DNA of 64,000 nt, from contig NZ_JACHMY010000001.1 of the NCBI RefSeq assembly GCF_014205135.1, positions 2,046,001 to 2,110,000 of the forward strand, given 5' to 3'. This stretch comes from Kribbella italica (GTDB taxonomy: Bacteria; Actinomycetota; Actinomycetes; Propionibacteriales; Kribbellaceae). Of this stretch, positions 8,868 to 17,322 are shown one piece after another. The stretch's first letter is position 1. Each line of letters starts with the position of its first letter. A program made the translations under genes and the position numbers. Under the pieces are notes generated by a model. The model had not been told where the DNA came from. It saw nothing but the letters and a program-made list of their open reading frames with translations, and did no database searches.

Positions 8868-9851
8868 TCAGGCTTGGATCGACCAGGACGCCGGGTCGAC
8901 GTGGCTCGGGCCCTTGGTGCCGTGCTCGAGATAGTCGAGGACGTCGCCGATCACGTAGCCGGCCAGTGCGAGGTGACCCTCTTCGGTGTCGCCGGCCACG
9001 TGTGGCGTGAGCAGCAGGTTCGGTGCCTCGAGCACCTTCTGCTCCAGCGTCGGCGGCTCGGGGTCGTACACGTCGAGCGCGGCGTAGATCCGCCCGTCGA
9101 GTGCGTGCTCGAGCAACGCCTGCTGATCGATCGCTGGGCCGCGCGACGAGTTGATGACGACCGCGCCGTCCGGCAGTTGCTCGATCAGCTTCCGCGTCAC
9201 CAGGCCTTTGGTCTCCGGTACGTCGGGCACGTGCAGGCTGACGAATCGGGACTGCAGCGTCTCCTCCAGCTCTGCCCGTCGTACGCCGAGCCCGGCCGCG
9301 CGCTCGTCGCTCAGGTACGGGTCGTAGACGACGACGTCGCAACCGAACGGCTTCAGCAACGTGATCAGCGCCCGCGCCGTCGAGCTCGCGCCGAGGATCC
9401 CGACCTTCGCGCCGGCCACCTCGTGCCCGCGGTACGCCGTCTGCTTCCAGCCGCCTTCGCGGATCGCGCCGTCGAAGCGGGGGAGCCGGCGGGCCAGTGT
9501 GAGCATCGCGGCCAGGCAGTACTCGCCGACCGACCACGCGATCCGGCCGCCGGCGGTGAAGACCGCGACGCCCTGGTCGAGGATCACCGGGTCGACCAGC
9601 TTCTTCACCGAGCCGGCCGCGTGCGCGACGGCCTTGGGGCCGGTGCCGTCCGTCCAGATCGCCTTGTCCAGGTGGGGCGTACCCCAGCTGGTGAGTACGA
9701 CGTCGGCGTCGCGGGAGAGCGCGACCACCGTCTCCGGGCTGGTGTCCGGCGCCCAGGTCACCGCGAACCGCTGCTCGATCAGCTCCCGGGTGTGCGGGGC
9801 GATCACGTCCTCGGCGCGTTCCGGGGTCATCAGCACGGCCAGCTTGGTCAC
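8868..9851 (-). CDS. D-isomer-specific 2-hydroxyacid dehydrogenase family protein
   Basis: 327-aa NAD(P)-dependent dehydrogenase, first gene of the uptake operon. The catalytic triad of the family is present: Arg in INSSRGP, Glu in DPEPP and His in TPHVAG. The dinucleotide-binding loop is unusual: the usual GxGxxG reads GASSTA (in VGILGASSTARALI), so the second and third glycines are Ser and Ala. The acidic residue after strand beta-2 (VVYDPY) is kept, which favours NAD. GTG 9851 follows GAGGAG. The gene is divergent from the LysR regulator, with 106 bases between them. Confidence 0.88.
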   Translation of the reverse strand: MTKLAVLMTPERAEDVIAPHTRELIEQRFAVTWAPDTSPETVVALSRDADVVLTSWGTPHLDKAIWTDGTGPKAVAHAAGSVKKLVDPVILDQGVAVFTAGGRIAWSVGEYCLAAMLTLARRLPRFDGAIREGGWKQTAYRGHEVAGAKVGILGASSTARALITLLKPFGCDVVVYDPYLSDERAAGLGVRRAELEETLQSRFVSLHVPDVPETKGLVTRKLIEQLPDGAVVINSSRGPAIDQQALLEHALDGRIYAALDVYDPEPPTLEQKVLEAPNLLLTPHVAGDTEEGHLALAGYVIGDVLDYLEHGTKGPSHVDPASWSIQA

Positions 9852-9865
9852 TTCGGCTCCTCACC

Positions 9866-9886
9866 GGTCGACGCGGGCTGTCGACC
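9866..9886. promoter_or_regulatory. Candidate LysR operator between divergent genes
   Basis: GGTCGAC-N7-GTCGACC is a perfect 7-bp inverted repeat 15 bases upstream of the dehydrogenase start and 72 bases upstream of the LysR start. LysR regulators usually bind an interrupted dyad between their own gene and a divergent target, so this is the natural site for control of the 3.4-9.9 kb operon. Site function is inferred. Confidence 0.5.
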
Positions 9887-9957
9887 TGGTCCGAAGGTAA
9901 GGGCTTTCCGTTATGCTCGTCCAAGCCCGATTCCGCATCGATCGATACCGAGGGCGC

Positions 9958-10845
9958 ATGGACCTGTCACTGCAGCAACTCCGCGGCTTCGTCGCGGTCG
10001 CCGAGGAGCAGCACTTCGGCCGCGCCGCCCAGAAGCTGAACATGACCCAGCCGCCGCTGACCCGCCAGATCCAGGCCTTGGAGCGCGCTCTCGGCGTGAA
10101 CCTGTTCGACCGGACCGGCAGGGGAGTGCGGCTCACCGCGGCCGGCGGCGTCTTCCTCGAGCACAGCCACCGGGTGCTCGCGCTGCTGGAGGTCGCGCCC
10201 GAAGCGACGCGGCGTGCGGCCGACGGGCAGACGGGGACGCTGCGGCTCGCGTTCACGGCGATCGGCGCGTACGCCGTACTGGCTGATTTCCTGGCGATGG
10301 TGAACCGGCGGATCCCGGCCGTCAGCGTCGAGCTGACCGAGCTGGTCAGTCCCGACCAGTACGAGGCGCTCGCGAACCTGGAGATCGACATCGGCCTGGT
10401 CCGGCCGCCGATCCCGGACGGGTTCGAGTCGCTGCTCGTGCACACCGAGGACCTCGTGCTCGCCGTACCGGCTGATCACAAGCTCGCCAGTGGGTCGACG
10501 GCCGTGTCCCTGGCGGACGTCACCGACGAGTACATCGGCTACAGCCCCGAGGGATCGCGCTACCTGCACGACATCTGCGCGGCGATGATCGGCATGAACC
10601 GGTACGCCGTGAGCCAGCTCGCCTCGCAGGTCCCGACCATGCTCGCGCTGGTGCGAGCCGGTCTGGGGTGCGCACTGGTCCCACGGTCGATCATGGCGAT
10701 GGGCGTCGAAGGCGTCCGCTACCGCGAACTCGACGCCGCCGACGCCCACTCGGTCACCCTGCACGCCTGCTGGAGCCCCGACAGCCCGAACCCTGCCCTG
10801 CAACGTCTGGCAGAGTCACTCCGACTGGAGGAACAGAACCCTTGA
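9958..10845 (+). CDS. LysR-family transcriptional regulator
   Basis: 295-aa LTTR. The N-terminal winged HTH is textbook (LQQLRGFVAVAEEQHFGRAA followed by LNMTQPPLTRQIQALERALG, residues about 5-45), then a linker helix and a periplasmic-binding-protein-like effector domain (GTLRLAFTA onward). It is divergent from the sugar/sugar-acid operon, so it is the likely pathway regulator responding to the imported compound or a metabolite. Its TGA overlaps the TTG start of the following methyltransferase by 4 bases (TTGA at 10842-10845). Confidence 0.92.
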   Translation: MDLSLQQLRGFVAVAEEQHFGRAAQKLNMTQPPLTRQIQALERALGVNLFDRTGRGVRLTAAGGVFLEHSHRVLALLEVAPEATRRAADGQTGTLRLAFTAIGAYAVLADFLAMVNRRIPAVSVELTELVSPDQYEALANLEIDIGLVRPPIPDGFESLLVHTEDLVLAVPADHKLASGSTAVSLADVTDEYIGYSPEGSRYLHDICAAMIGMNRYAVSQLASQVPTMLALVRAGLGCALVPRSIMAMGVEGVRYRELDAADAHSVTLHACWSPDSPNPALQRLAESLRLEEQNP

Positions 10846-11651
10846 TCGATCCGGCCGCCTCCCAAGTACCGGCCAGCGACGCGAGCGCGTTAGTCCTCGC
10901 GCTCCGGGCCGCCGGTTGCGTGTTCGCCGAGGAAGAAGCCGACCTCATCCTCTCCACCGCCAACGATCCCGGCGAAGTCTCACGCATGGTCGCCGAACGC
11001 ACCTCCGGCCTTCCCCTCGAACAGGTCCTCGGCTGGGCCTCCTTCCACGGCGTCCGCGTCCTGATCGACCCCGACGTCTTCGTCCCCCGCCGCCGCACCG
11101 AGCACCTGGTCGACGAAGCAATCGCCCGCTGCCCTGCCGACGCGGTCGTGGTCGACCTCTGCTGCGGCTCCGGCGCCCTCGGCCTCGCGGTCTCAACCGC
11201 CGTACCAAGCGTGCGTCTGTCCGCCGCCGACCTGCACCCAGCCGCCGTACGCAACGCCCGCCGCAACCTCCCCACCGCCCAGGTCTTCGAAGGCGACCTG
11301 TACGACGCCCTCCCCACCACCCTCCGCGGCCACGTCGACATCCTCCTCGCGAACGTCCCTTACGTACCGACCGACGACGTCCAGTACCTCCCCGCCGAAG
11401 CCCGCCTCCACGAACCCCGCCTAACCCTCGACGGCGGCCCCGACGGCCTGACCCTCCTCCGCCGAGTCGCCGCCGAAGCCGCGAGCTGGCTCACCCCAGG
11501 CGGCCACCTCTTCACCGAATCCAGCGCCGAACAGGCCCCCCTCGCAGCGCAGATCCTGTCCGACGCAGGCCTCGAACCGACCATCAGCACCGACGAGGAC
11601 GACTTCGGTACGACGGTCATCGGTACGGTCCGTCGTACGCTTCACCGATGA
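10842..11651 (+). CDS. PrmC-related protein-glutamine N5-methyltransferase-like enzyme
   Basis: 269-aa class I SAM-dependent methyltransferase of the HemK/PrmC type. An N-terminal helical domain contains PLEQVLGWASFHGVRV, as in release-factor methyltransferases, and the SAM site is VVDLCCGSGALGLAV. The substrate-amide motif reads NVPY rather than NPPY, which marks the PrmC-related actinobacterial subgroup of unknown substrate, not the housekeeping PrmC. The TTG start overlaps the LysR stop; no better start follows. It is coupled by a 4-base overlap to the GNAT gene downstream. Confidence 0.82.
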   Translation: MIDPAASQVPASDASALVLALRAAGCVFAEEEADLILSTANDPGEVSRMVAERTSGLPLEQVLGWASFHGVRVLIDPDVFVPRRRTEHLVDEAIARCPADAVVVDLCCGSGALGLAVSTAVPSVRLSAADLHPAAVRNARRNLPTAQVFEGDLYDALPTTLRGHVDILLANVPYVPTDDVQYLPAEARLHEPRLTLDGGPDGLTLLRRVAAEAASWLTPGGHLFTESSAEQAPLAAQILSDAGLEPTISTDEDDFGTTVIGTVRRTLHR

Positions 11652-12112
11652 GCGAACTGACTGTCCGGACTGCGACCGCAGGTGACCTCGACGGCGTTGT
11701 CGCGTCCTGTAGCGCGCTGTTCGCCGAGGACGCGGGAACGCGTGATCCGTTGCGGAACAAGAACTGGCCCGCGACGTACGGCGGCGAGTGGGCGAGCGGG
11801 CTGGTCGCGGACCCGCAGTCTCTGGTGCTCGTGGCAACGACCGGCGGGGTGGTCGGCCATCTGATCGGAAAGTTCCTGCCGGCGTCCGAGATGTGGACCG
11901 CGCCGCGCGCCGAGCTGGTCAGCATGTACGTCCGCCCAGAAGCGCGGGGCGGGGGAGTCGCGGGCCGACTCATCGACGGCTTCGTCGCCTGGGCTCAGGA
12001 GCGCGGCGCGGCCCGGCTCGAGGTCAGTGCGTACGCCGCCAACGAAACGGCACTACGCGTCTACCAGCGGCACGGATTCCGGCCTCACTCGGTCCTGCTG
12101 ACCACCGATTGA
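11648..12112 (+). CDS. GNAT-family N-acetyltransferase
   Basis: 154-aa acetyltransferase. Acetyl-CoA binding motif A is visible in VSMYVRPEARGGGVAGRLID (RGGGVA as the pyrophosphate loop), followed by the C-terminal ANETALRVYQRHGF motif B. ATG 11648 overlaps the upstream TGA (ATGA). The substrate is unknown; related enzymes acetylate small amines, antibiotics or protein N-termini. Confidence 0.88.
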   Translation: MSELTVRTATAGDLDGVVASCSALFAEDAGTRDPLRNKNWPATYGGEWASGLVADPQSLVLVATTGGVVGHLIGKFLPASEMWTAPRAELVSMYVRPEARGGGVAGRLIDGFVAWAQERGAARLEVSAYAANETALRVYQRHGFRPHSVLLTTD

Positions 12113-12155
12113 GAGGCGTCGGGAACTGTCCGTCGGCGTTGGTAGCGTCAGGGCA

Positions 12156-12560
12156 ATGGACGGACTGACTCTTCAGGTCACCTCGGTGACCATCATGGCG
12201 CCCGACCCGCGGGCGCTGGCGGAGTTCTACGCGCGGCTGCTCGGGCGACCGGTGACGACCAGCGAGGGACCGCGCGAAGGACACCCGGCGGCCGACGGCT
12301 GGGCGCAGATCCGCGCGGCCGAGGGCACCGGCGAGGTGACGCTGAACTTCGAGTACGAGGAGCAGTGGAAGCGCCCGCGCTGGCCGGCCGAGGCCGGAGC
12401 GCAGAACGCGAGCCAGCACCTCGACATCGCGGTCGACGACCTGGACAAGGCGACGCAGCACGCCATCGCCCAGGGCGCCGTTCTCCCGGAGTACCAGCCG
12501 CAGGAGTCGGTCCGCGTGCTGCTCGACCCGGCCGGTCACCCGTTCTGCCTGTTCGTCTAG
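12156..12560 (+). CDS. Glyoxalase/VOC-family protein
   Basis: 134-aa vicinal-oxygen-chelate domain with two beta-alpha-beta-beta-beta units (VTSVTIMAPDPRALAEFYAR and SQHLDIAVDDLDKATQHAI). VOC proteins bind or modify small electrophiles and antibiotics; the subgroup cannot be set. Its TAG stop lies in CTAG at 12557-12560, and the same four bases give the TAG stop of the opposite-strand ribosomal protection gene. Confidence 0.85.
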   Translation: MDGLTLQVTSVTIMAPDPRALAEFYARLLGRPVTTSEGPREGHPAADGWAQIRAAEGTGEVTLNFEYEEQWKRPRWPAEAGAQNASQHLDIAVDDLDKATQHAIAQGAVLPEYQPQESVRVLLDPAGHPFCLFV

Positions 12561-14557
12561 ACCCGCCTGAGCACGTGCAAGAGGTACTCCCGCCGATTCA
12601 GCGGATCGTGATCGGTGCGCTCCCTGCGCGGGACCGCACCGGTCACGGGCTGGTACCTCTCGAACGCCGACTCCAGCACGCCTTCGCCGCGGGTGAGCGC
12701 GGGAAGCTGCTGCTCCAACTGGTAGACCGCGGCCGCGGGGATCTCGCCCTCCAGCACCGACGTACCGGTGTCCAGCGCCGGCACGCGCGGGATCGCGCGC
12801 AGCTTGGCGAGGGCGGCCAGCACCCCACGGACGGTGTCGGTCGGGATCTCCAGCTGGAACCGGTGCATCGGCTCGTGCACAATCGTCCCCGCTTGGCGTA
12901 GCGCGGTCGTCAGTACGAGGGGCGTCAGCAACCGGAAGTCCCCGGCCGTGCTCGACATGCTCTTGTCGAACACCGCGTGCGCGTGGCTCTGCCGCGCCGA
13001 GTAGCCCGAGTGCGTCATCACCACCCGCGCGTCCGGAATCTCCCAGCCGCACAGCCCCTGCTGCAGCGTTTCATGCACGGTCTCCTCGACGGCCTTGATG
13101 AATGCGTACGGCATCGACCCGAGCTCGACCTCGAGCGCGAACGAGACGCCCGCACCGGTCGGAGCCGGCTCGACGCGCAGGCCGATGGTCGCCAGGAACG
13201 GGTTCGGGTCGACCTTGTTGAACTCGACCGCCGCCCCGATCCCGTCGATCCGCTCGATGTGGATCGTCGTGGTCTCCCGGAAGGTGACATCCAGGCCGTA
13301 CTCCGTGGCCAGGGTGGTCTGGATGACCTCCTTCTGCACCTCGCCGTACAGCGAGACCGAGGTCTCCTGCCGTACGTCGTCCTGCCGAAGATTGATCAAC
13401 GGATCCTGCTCGGCGAGCTGGGAGAGCGCGCTCTGCAAGTTCCCGCGGTCGGACGCCCGCGCCGGGAGCACGACGGTCTCGAGCGTCGGGGGAGCGAAGA
13501 ACGCGCTCTCTTTCCGGCTCTCGTGGCCAGGGCAGTGATCGGTGGTCACCTCGTCACCGACCCGCACCTCGCTCAGGCCCCAGAGCTTGCCGATCTGACC
13601 CGCCGCGACGCTCGCGCGGGTGGCCGTCGTACCGGCGTCGAATACGCTGATCGCGGTCACCTTGGCCTCCTGATCGCCCCGGAACCGCAGCCGGTCGCGC
13701 GTGCGCAGCTCACCGCTGAACATCCGCACGTACGCGACCTTCTCGCCCGCCGGGCCCCGCTCGACCTTGAACACCGACCCGTTGACCGGCGCCGACCTGT
13801 CGCCGACCGGTGCCGGCAGCAACTCCCGGATCCCCGCGATCAACGGCTCGGTCCCGGCGCCGGTGATCGCCGACCCGAAGTACACCGGATGCACCACTGC
13901 ACGCCGCGTCTGCTCGGCCAAACCGGCCCGAAGCGCCTCGCCGGAGAGCGCGTTCTCGTCCTCGACGTACGTCGCGAGCAACCGATCGTCGTGCTCGGCG
14001 AGCAGATCCACCAGGCTCAACGAGAACCTCGCATCACCCGGCCCGTACGGCGTGAAGCCCGCACCCGCCGTCCCGAGCTCACTGGTCGTCCCCATCGCCA
14101 CGACGTCCGGCGAGAGCTTCGCGGCCAGGTCCTCCATCAGCGACTCGTACCGCGCACCGGCCCGGTCGATCTTGTTGACGAAGATCACCGTCGGGATCCG
14201 CAGACGCTGCAGCGTCCGCATCAGGATCCGCGTCTGCGCCTGGACGCCCTCGACCGCCGACACCACCAGCACGGCGCCGTCGAGTACGCCGAGCACCCGC
14301 TCCACCTCGGCAATGAAATCCGGGTGGCCGGGAGTGTCGATCAGGTTCACGGTCACGTCGCCGAGCGCGAACGAGACCACGGCCGACTTGATCGTGATCC
14401 CGCGCTGCCGTTCGAGCGCGAGCGAGTCGGTCTGGGTACTGCCGTCGTCGACGCTACCGACCGCGTCGATGACCCCGGCGGCGTACAGCAGCCGCTCGGT
14501 CAGGCTGGTCTTACCGGCGTCGACATGCGCCAGAATCCCCAAGTTCAGTGTTTTCAC
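12557..14557 (-). CDS. TetM/OtrA-like ribosomal protection protein
   Basis: 666-aa translational GTPase related to EF-G and to tetracycline-resistance ribosomal protection proteins. The G domain is complete: AHVDAGKT (10-17), switch-region RGITIK, DTPGH (74-78) and NKID (128-131). Domain IV keeps the TetM/OtrA-type loop region (YSARQ...STAGDFRLLTPLVL), and the length fits TetM/OtrA (about 640-665) better than EF-G (about 700). The start is GTG 14557. Such proteins release tetracycline from the 30S subunit; actinomycete homologues are often uncharacterised, so resistance is inferred from family only. Confidence 0.85.
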   Translation of the reverse strand: MKTLNLGILAHVDAGKTSLTERLLYAAGVIDAVGSVDDGSTQTDSLALERQRGITIKSAVVSFALGDVTVNLIDTPGHPDFIAEVERVLGVLDGAVLVVSAVEGVQAQTRILMRTLQRLRIPTVIFVNKIDRAGARYESLMEDLAAKLSPDVVAMGTTSELGTAGAGFTPYGPGDARFSLSLVDLLAEHDDRLLATYVEDENALSGEALRAGLAEQTRRAVVHPVYFGSAITGAGTEPLIAGIRELLPAPVGDRSAPVNGSVFKVERGPAGEKVAYVRMFSGELRTRDRLRFRGDQEAKVTAISVFDAGTTATRASVAAGQIGKLWGLSEVRVGDEVTTDHCPGHESRKESAFFAPPTLETVVLPARASDRGNLQSALSQLAEQDPLINLRQDDVRQETSVSLYGEVQKEVIQTTLATEYGLDVTFRETTTIHIERIDGIGAAVEFNKVDPNPFLATIGLRVEPAPTGAGVSFALEVELGSMPYAFIKAVEETVHETLQQGLCGWEIPDARVVMTHSGYSARQSHAHAVFDKSMSSTAGDFRLLTPLVLTTALRQAGTIVHEPMHRFQLEIPTDTVRGVLAALAKLRAIPRVPALDTGTSVLEGEIPAAAVYQLEQQLPALTRGEGVLESAFERYQPVTGAVPRRERTDHDPLNRREYLLHVLRRV

Positions 14558-14732
14558 GCAGCTTCATGTCCCTTGTGCAGGTGTGGAGGCGGACCGAGGT
14601 GGACATGAAACGAGGTCGCATCTCTCGGCGCTCCTTCTCTGCGGGACAGGTCTCTGGAGTACAGCAGTTGACCGCGCACCCGGGCAACAGGTTTCTTGGT
14701 ACCCCCAGACCCTGTGCCCCGGAGGCGCCCAG

Positions 14733-15533
14733 TTGATCGATCTGCCATCCCACCTCGGAGCCGTCGCATCCGTCGAGCCCGTCCAGGGCTTCTTCGGCAA
14801 CGAGACCTTCCGCGTCCGTACGACGGCGGGGGAGACGTACTACTACAAGTCCGGCCCAGGCATGTCCGCCGAAGCCCAGGCCTGTGCTCTCGCCACCAGG
14901 GCCGGAGTCCCCGCGCCACAAGTAGTTGCCGGCACCCCGGAGTACTTGATCCAACGCGCGGTCCCCGGCGCGCCCGTCGACGCCGCCAACTTTATGGTCC
15001 TCACCAGCCTCGGCCAGGCACTCGCCAAACTCCACCAGCTCCAAGGCGATGGCTTCGGCCTCCTCAGCGCTGACCGCCATCCCACCTGGACAGCCTGGCT
15101 GACCACCCAGGTCACCTCTCTGCACAGCCTCGTCAACGCCGGCCTCCTCCCCGAAACCCACCGCGCCCGCCTCGTAGACCTGGTCGCCACCAGCACCCGG
15201 GAGCCCGACTCACCAGTCCTCCTCCACGGCGACCTGCACCCCCGCCACGTCTACACATCCAACAACACCCTCACCGGCATCATCGACTGGGGCGACGCCC
15301 TGTACGGCGACCCCCTCTTCGACCTGGCCCGCTTCTCCATCGCCGGCCCCGAACCAACCACCCCAGTCCTCACCGCCTACGGCCTCGACCTCACCCCCGA
15401 ACTGCAGCGCACCTTCGCCCTCTACCGAGCCGTCTGGTCAGCCATGGTCTGCCGAGTAGAACTAGAAGCCGGCGGCGACTGGTTCCAAGCCCACCTGGAC
15501 CGCATCGCCCACGACCTCACCACCCTCAACTGA
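14733..15533 (+). CDS. APH-fold phosphotransferase
   Basis: 266-aa protein-kinase-like small-molecule kinase. The catalytic loop HGDLHPRHVY (H165, D167) and the metal-binding IIDWGDA match the aminoglycoside/choline phosphotransferase superfamily; a P-loop-like N-lobe (VQGFFGNETFRVRT) precedes them. I chose TTG 14733 because GGAGG lies 7 bases upstream; the longer frame is antisense to the ribosomal protection gene. It converges on the PyrH-like gene with an 8-base overlap. The substrate (aminoglycoside, macrolide, or a sugar/amino alcohol) is unknown. Confidence 0.85.
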   Translation: MIDLPSHLGAVASVEPVQGFFGNETFRVRTTAGETYYYKSGPGMSAEAQACALATRAGVPAPQVVAGTPEYLIQRAVPGAPVDAANFMVLTSLGQALAKLHQLQGDGFGLLSADRHPTWTAWLTTQVTSLHSLVNAGLLPETHRARLVDLVATSTREPDSPVLLHGDLHPRHVYTSNNTLTGIIDWGDALYGDPLFDLARFSIAGPEPTTPVLTAYGLDLTPELQRTFALYRAVWSAMVCRVELEAGGDWFQAHLDRIAHDLTTLN

Positions 15534-16233
15534 CCAGCGTCCCCACCTGCTCCCCACGACAAATCGCCGTCGCAGCCCCCGGTGCGTCGATATCGAACAC
15601 ATGCAACGGCAACCGATGATCCCGCGCCAGAATGAACGCCGACTGATCCATCACCCGCAACCCCCGATCGATCACCTCCTGATACCCCAACCGCCCGAAC
15701 CGCCGCGCTCCCGCCACCTGATTCGGATCCGCGTCGTAGACGCCATCAGCCCCGTTCTTCGCCACCAGCAGCGCATCCGCCCCCAGCTCCACCGCCCGCT
15801 GCACCGCCGGATAATCGGTCGTCGTGAACGGCTGTCCGTTCCCACAACCCAGCAGCACGATCGCCCCCTTCTCCAGATGCCGCATCGCCCGCAGCCGGAT
15901 GTACGGCTCCGCCAGGTTGTTGATCGGGATCGCCGTCATCAACCGCACGTCGACGTCCCCGAGCGCGGCAATCCGTCCGCGCAGCAGGACAGCGTTGATC
16001 ACCGTCCCCAGCATCCCGATGTTGTCCGCCTCGACGCGGTCGATACCCCAGTCCTCGGCCCGGTTCCCTCGGAAGACGTTCCCTCCGCCGACCACCACCG
16101 CAACCTGTACGCCGGTCGCGCGAGCCGCCAGCACCTCAGTGGCCAGGTGCGTCAACCGATCACTGCTGAACCCGAACTCGGCCTCGCCGGCGATCGCCGC
16201 TCCTGACAGCTTCAACACCACGCGTTCGAACAC
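15526..16233 (-). CDS. UMP kinase (PyrH) paralogue
   Basis: 235-aa amino-acid-kinase-fold protein with the full PyrH signature set: VVLKLSGAAIAGE, VVVGGGNVFRGN, DNIGMLGTVINAV and GADGVYDADP. It would phosphorylate UMP to UDP with ATP. It differs from housekeeping PyrH in several places (GAAI for GEA at the N-terminus, GCGNGQPFTTTDY for the usual GTGNPYFTTD loop) and lacks the usual rpsB-tsf-pyrH-frr neighbourhood, so it looks like a second copy. GTG 16233 follows GAGGAGAG. The function may be altered; see findings. Confidence 0.82.
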   Translation of the reverse strand: MFERVVLKLSGAAIAGEAEFGFSSDRLTHLATEVLAARATGVQVAVVVGGGNVFRGNRAEDWGIDRVEADNIGMLGTVINAVLLRGRIAALGDVDVRLMTAIPINNLAEPYIRLRAMRHLEKGAIVLLGCGNGQPFTTTDYPAVQRAVELGADALLVAKNGADGVYDADPNQVAGARRFGRLGYQEVIDRGLRVMDQSAFILARDHRLPLHVFDIDAPGAATAICRGEQVGTLVS

Positions 16234-16308
16234 GATCTCTCCTCGCACAGGGGTCGGGGTCGCCCGCATTCTGCATCTTCCTTGGGGCAACCGTCCTGCC
16301 TACCCGGC

Positions 16309-17265
16309 TCACGGGTCCAGGACCTTGTCGAGGGTTTGGTAGGTGCGGTTGCTGGCGGTGGCGGCTCGGCGTTCCCGGCCGGTGGCTTCGATGTAGTTCT
16401 GGCTGGTGGCCAGGCTGGCGTGGCCCAGGAGGGCCATGATTTCGGAGGCGGTGGCGCCGTCTTCGGCCAGGCGGGTGGCGAAGGTGTGGCGGAGGGCGTG
16501 GAGGTTGGCGCCGACGGGGACCCGGTCGTGGAGGCCGGCCCAGCGGTAGCAGGACTTCACCAGGTACTCCAGGCCGCCGCGGCCGATCGGGTCGCCGGTG
16601 CGGTTGAGCAGGAGTTTGGTGGAGCGGCTGGTCCGGCGGCTCGGGAAGCGGCGTTCGCAGGAGTCGGCGTACGCCTCGATGATGCGTTCCATGATCGGCT
16701 CGACCGGGATCGAGCGGTCGCGGCTGCCCTTGCCGTGGACGTGCAGGCGCATCTCACCCGGTCGTCCGGCCAGCGAGTCGGTGGTCAGCGTGCGCATCTC
16801 CGCCGAGCGGAGGCCCGCGACGAGCCCGAGCGCGATCACCAGCAGATCGCGCTCGGGCCAGGGATCGCGTGCGCGGCGGTCGCCGTCGGCGGCGGACTTG
16901 AGCAACCGCTCCGGTGTGTCCTCGCCGCGGAGAGGCTTGGGGGACAGGGGAGGGGTCTTCGGCCGCGCGACCGCGCCCATCGGGTTGCCGGCGAGCAGCC
17001 CGTCGGACACGCAGAAGGTGAGGAACTGGTTCCACGTCGACCACGCGCGCAGCACCGAACTCTTCGCGTGGTCGTCGGCGAACGCGCCGAACGCCGTACG
17101 CAGTGCTGGTGCCGTCAGCTCGTCGACCTCGAGCCGCTCAGGGGCGTCGGTCAGCAGCGCGGTGATGCCCGCCAGGTCGCGGCGGTACGCGTCGGTCGTG
17201 TGGGGCGAGTCCTTGCGCGGCCGCCGCGCGGCGAAGAACGCGGCCTGAGCTTCGAGCACCAGCAT
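16309..17265 (-). CDS. Tyrosine recombinase/integrase
   Basis: 318-aa tyrosine recombinase. An N-terminal SAM-like core-binding domain (residues about 1-110) is followed by the catalytic domain with all expected residues: R153 in AGLRSAEM, Lys in GKGSRDR, H256-x-x-R259, H282 in LLGHASL and nucleophile Y291. It resembles XerC/D-type or stand-alone chromosomal recombinases. There is no excisionase, attachment repeat, tRNA or phage gene beside it, so there is no evidence that it belongs to an integrated element. Confidence 0.88.
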   Translation of the reverse strand: MLVLEAQAAFFAARRPRKDSPHTTDAYRRDLAGITALLTDAPERLEVDELTAPALRTAFGAFADDHAKSSVLRAWSTWNQFLTFCVSDGLLAGNPMGAVARPKTPPLSPKPLRGEDTPERLLKSAADGDRRARDPWPERDLLVIALGLVAGLRSAEMRTLTTDSLAGRPGEMRLHVHGKGSRDRSIPVEPIMERIIEAYADSCERRFPSRRTSRSTKLLLNRTGDPIGRGGLEYLVKSCYRWAGLHDRVPVGANLHALRHTFATRLAEDGATASEIMALLGHASLATSQNYIEATGRERRAATASNRTYQTLDKVLDP

Positions 17266-17322
17266 GCCGCATTCCTACCGGACGCCGCCGACAGTTTCCC
17301 TACCCGTTGCTCAGAGCAACCA

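Noticed and set aside
14558..14732. Possible leader peptide for the ribosomal protection gene
   Set aside because: The only ATG-started frame upstream on the minus strand runs past the gene's start without a stop, and no competing hairpins at the start were evident.
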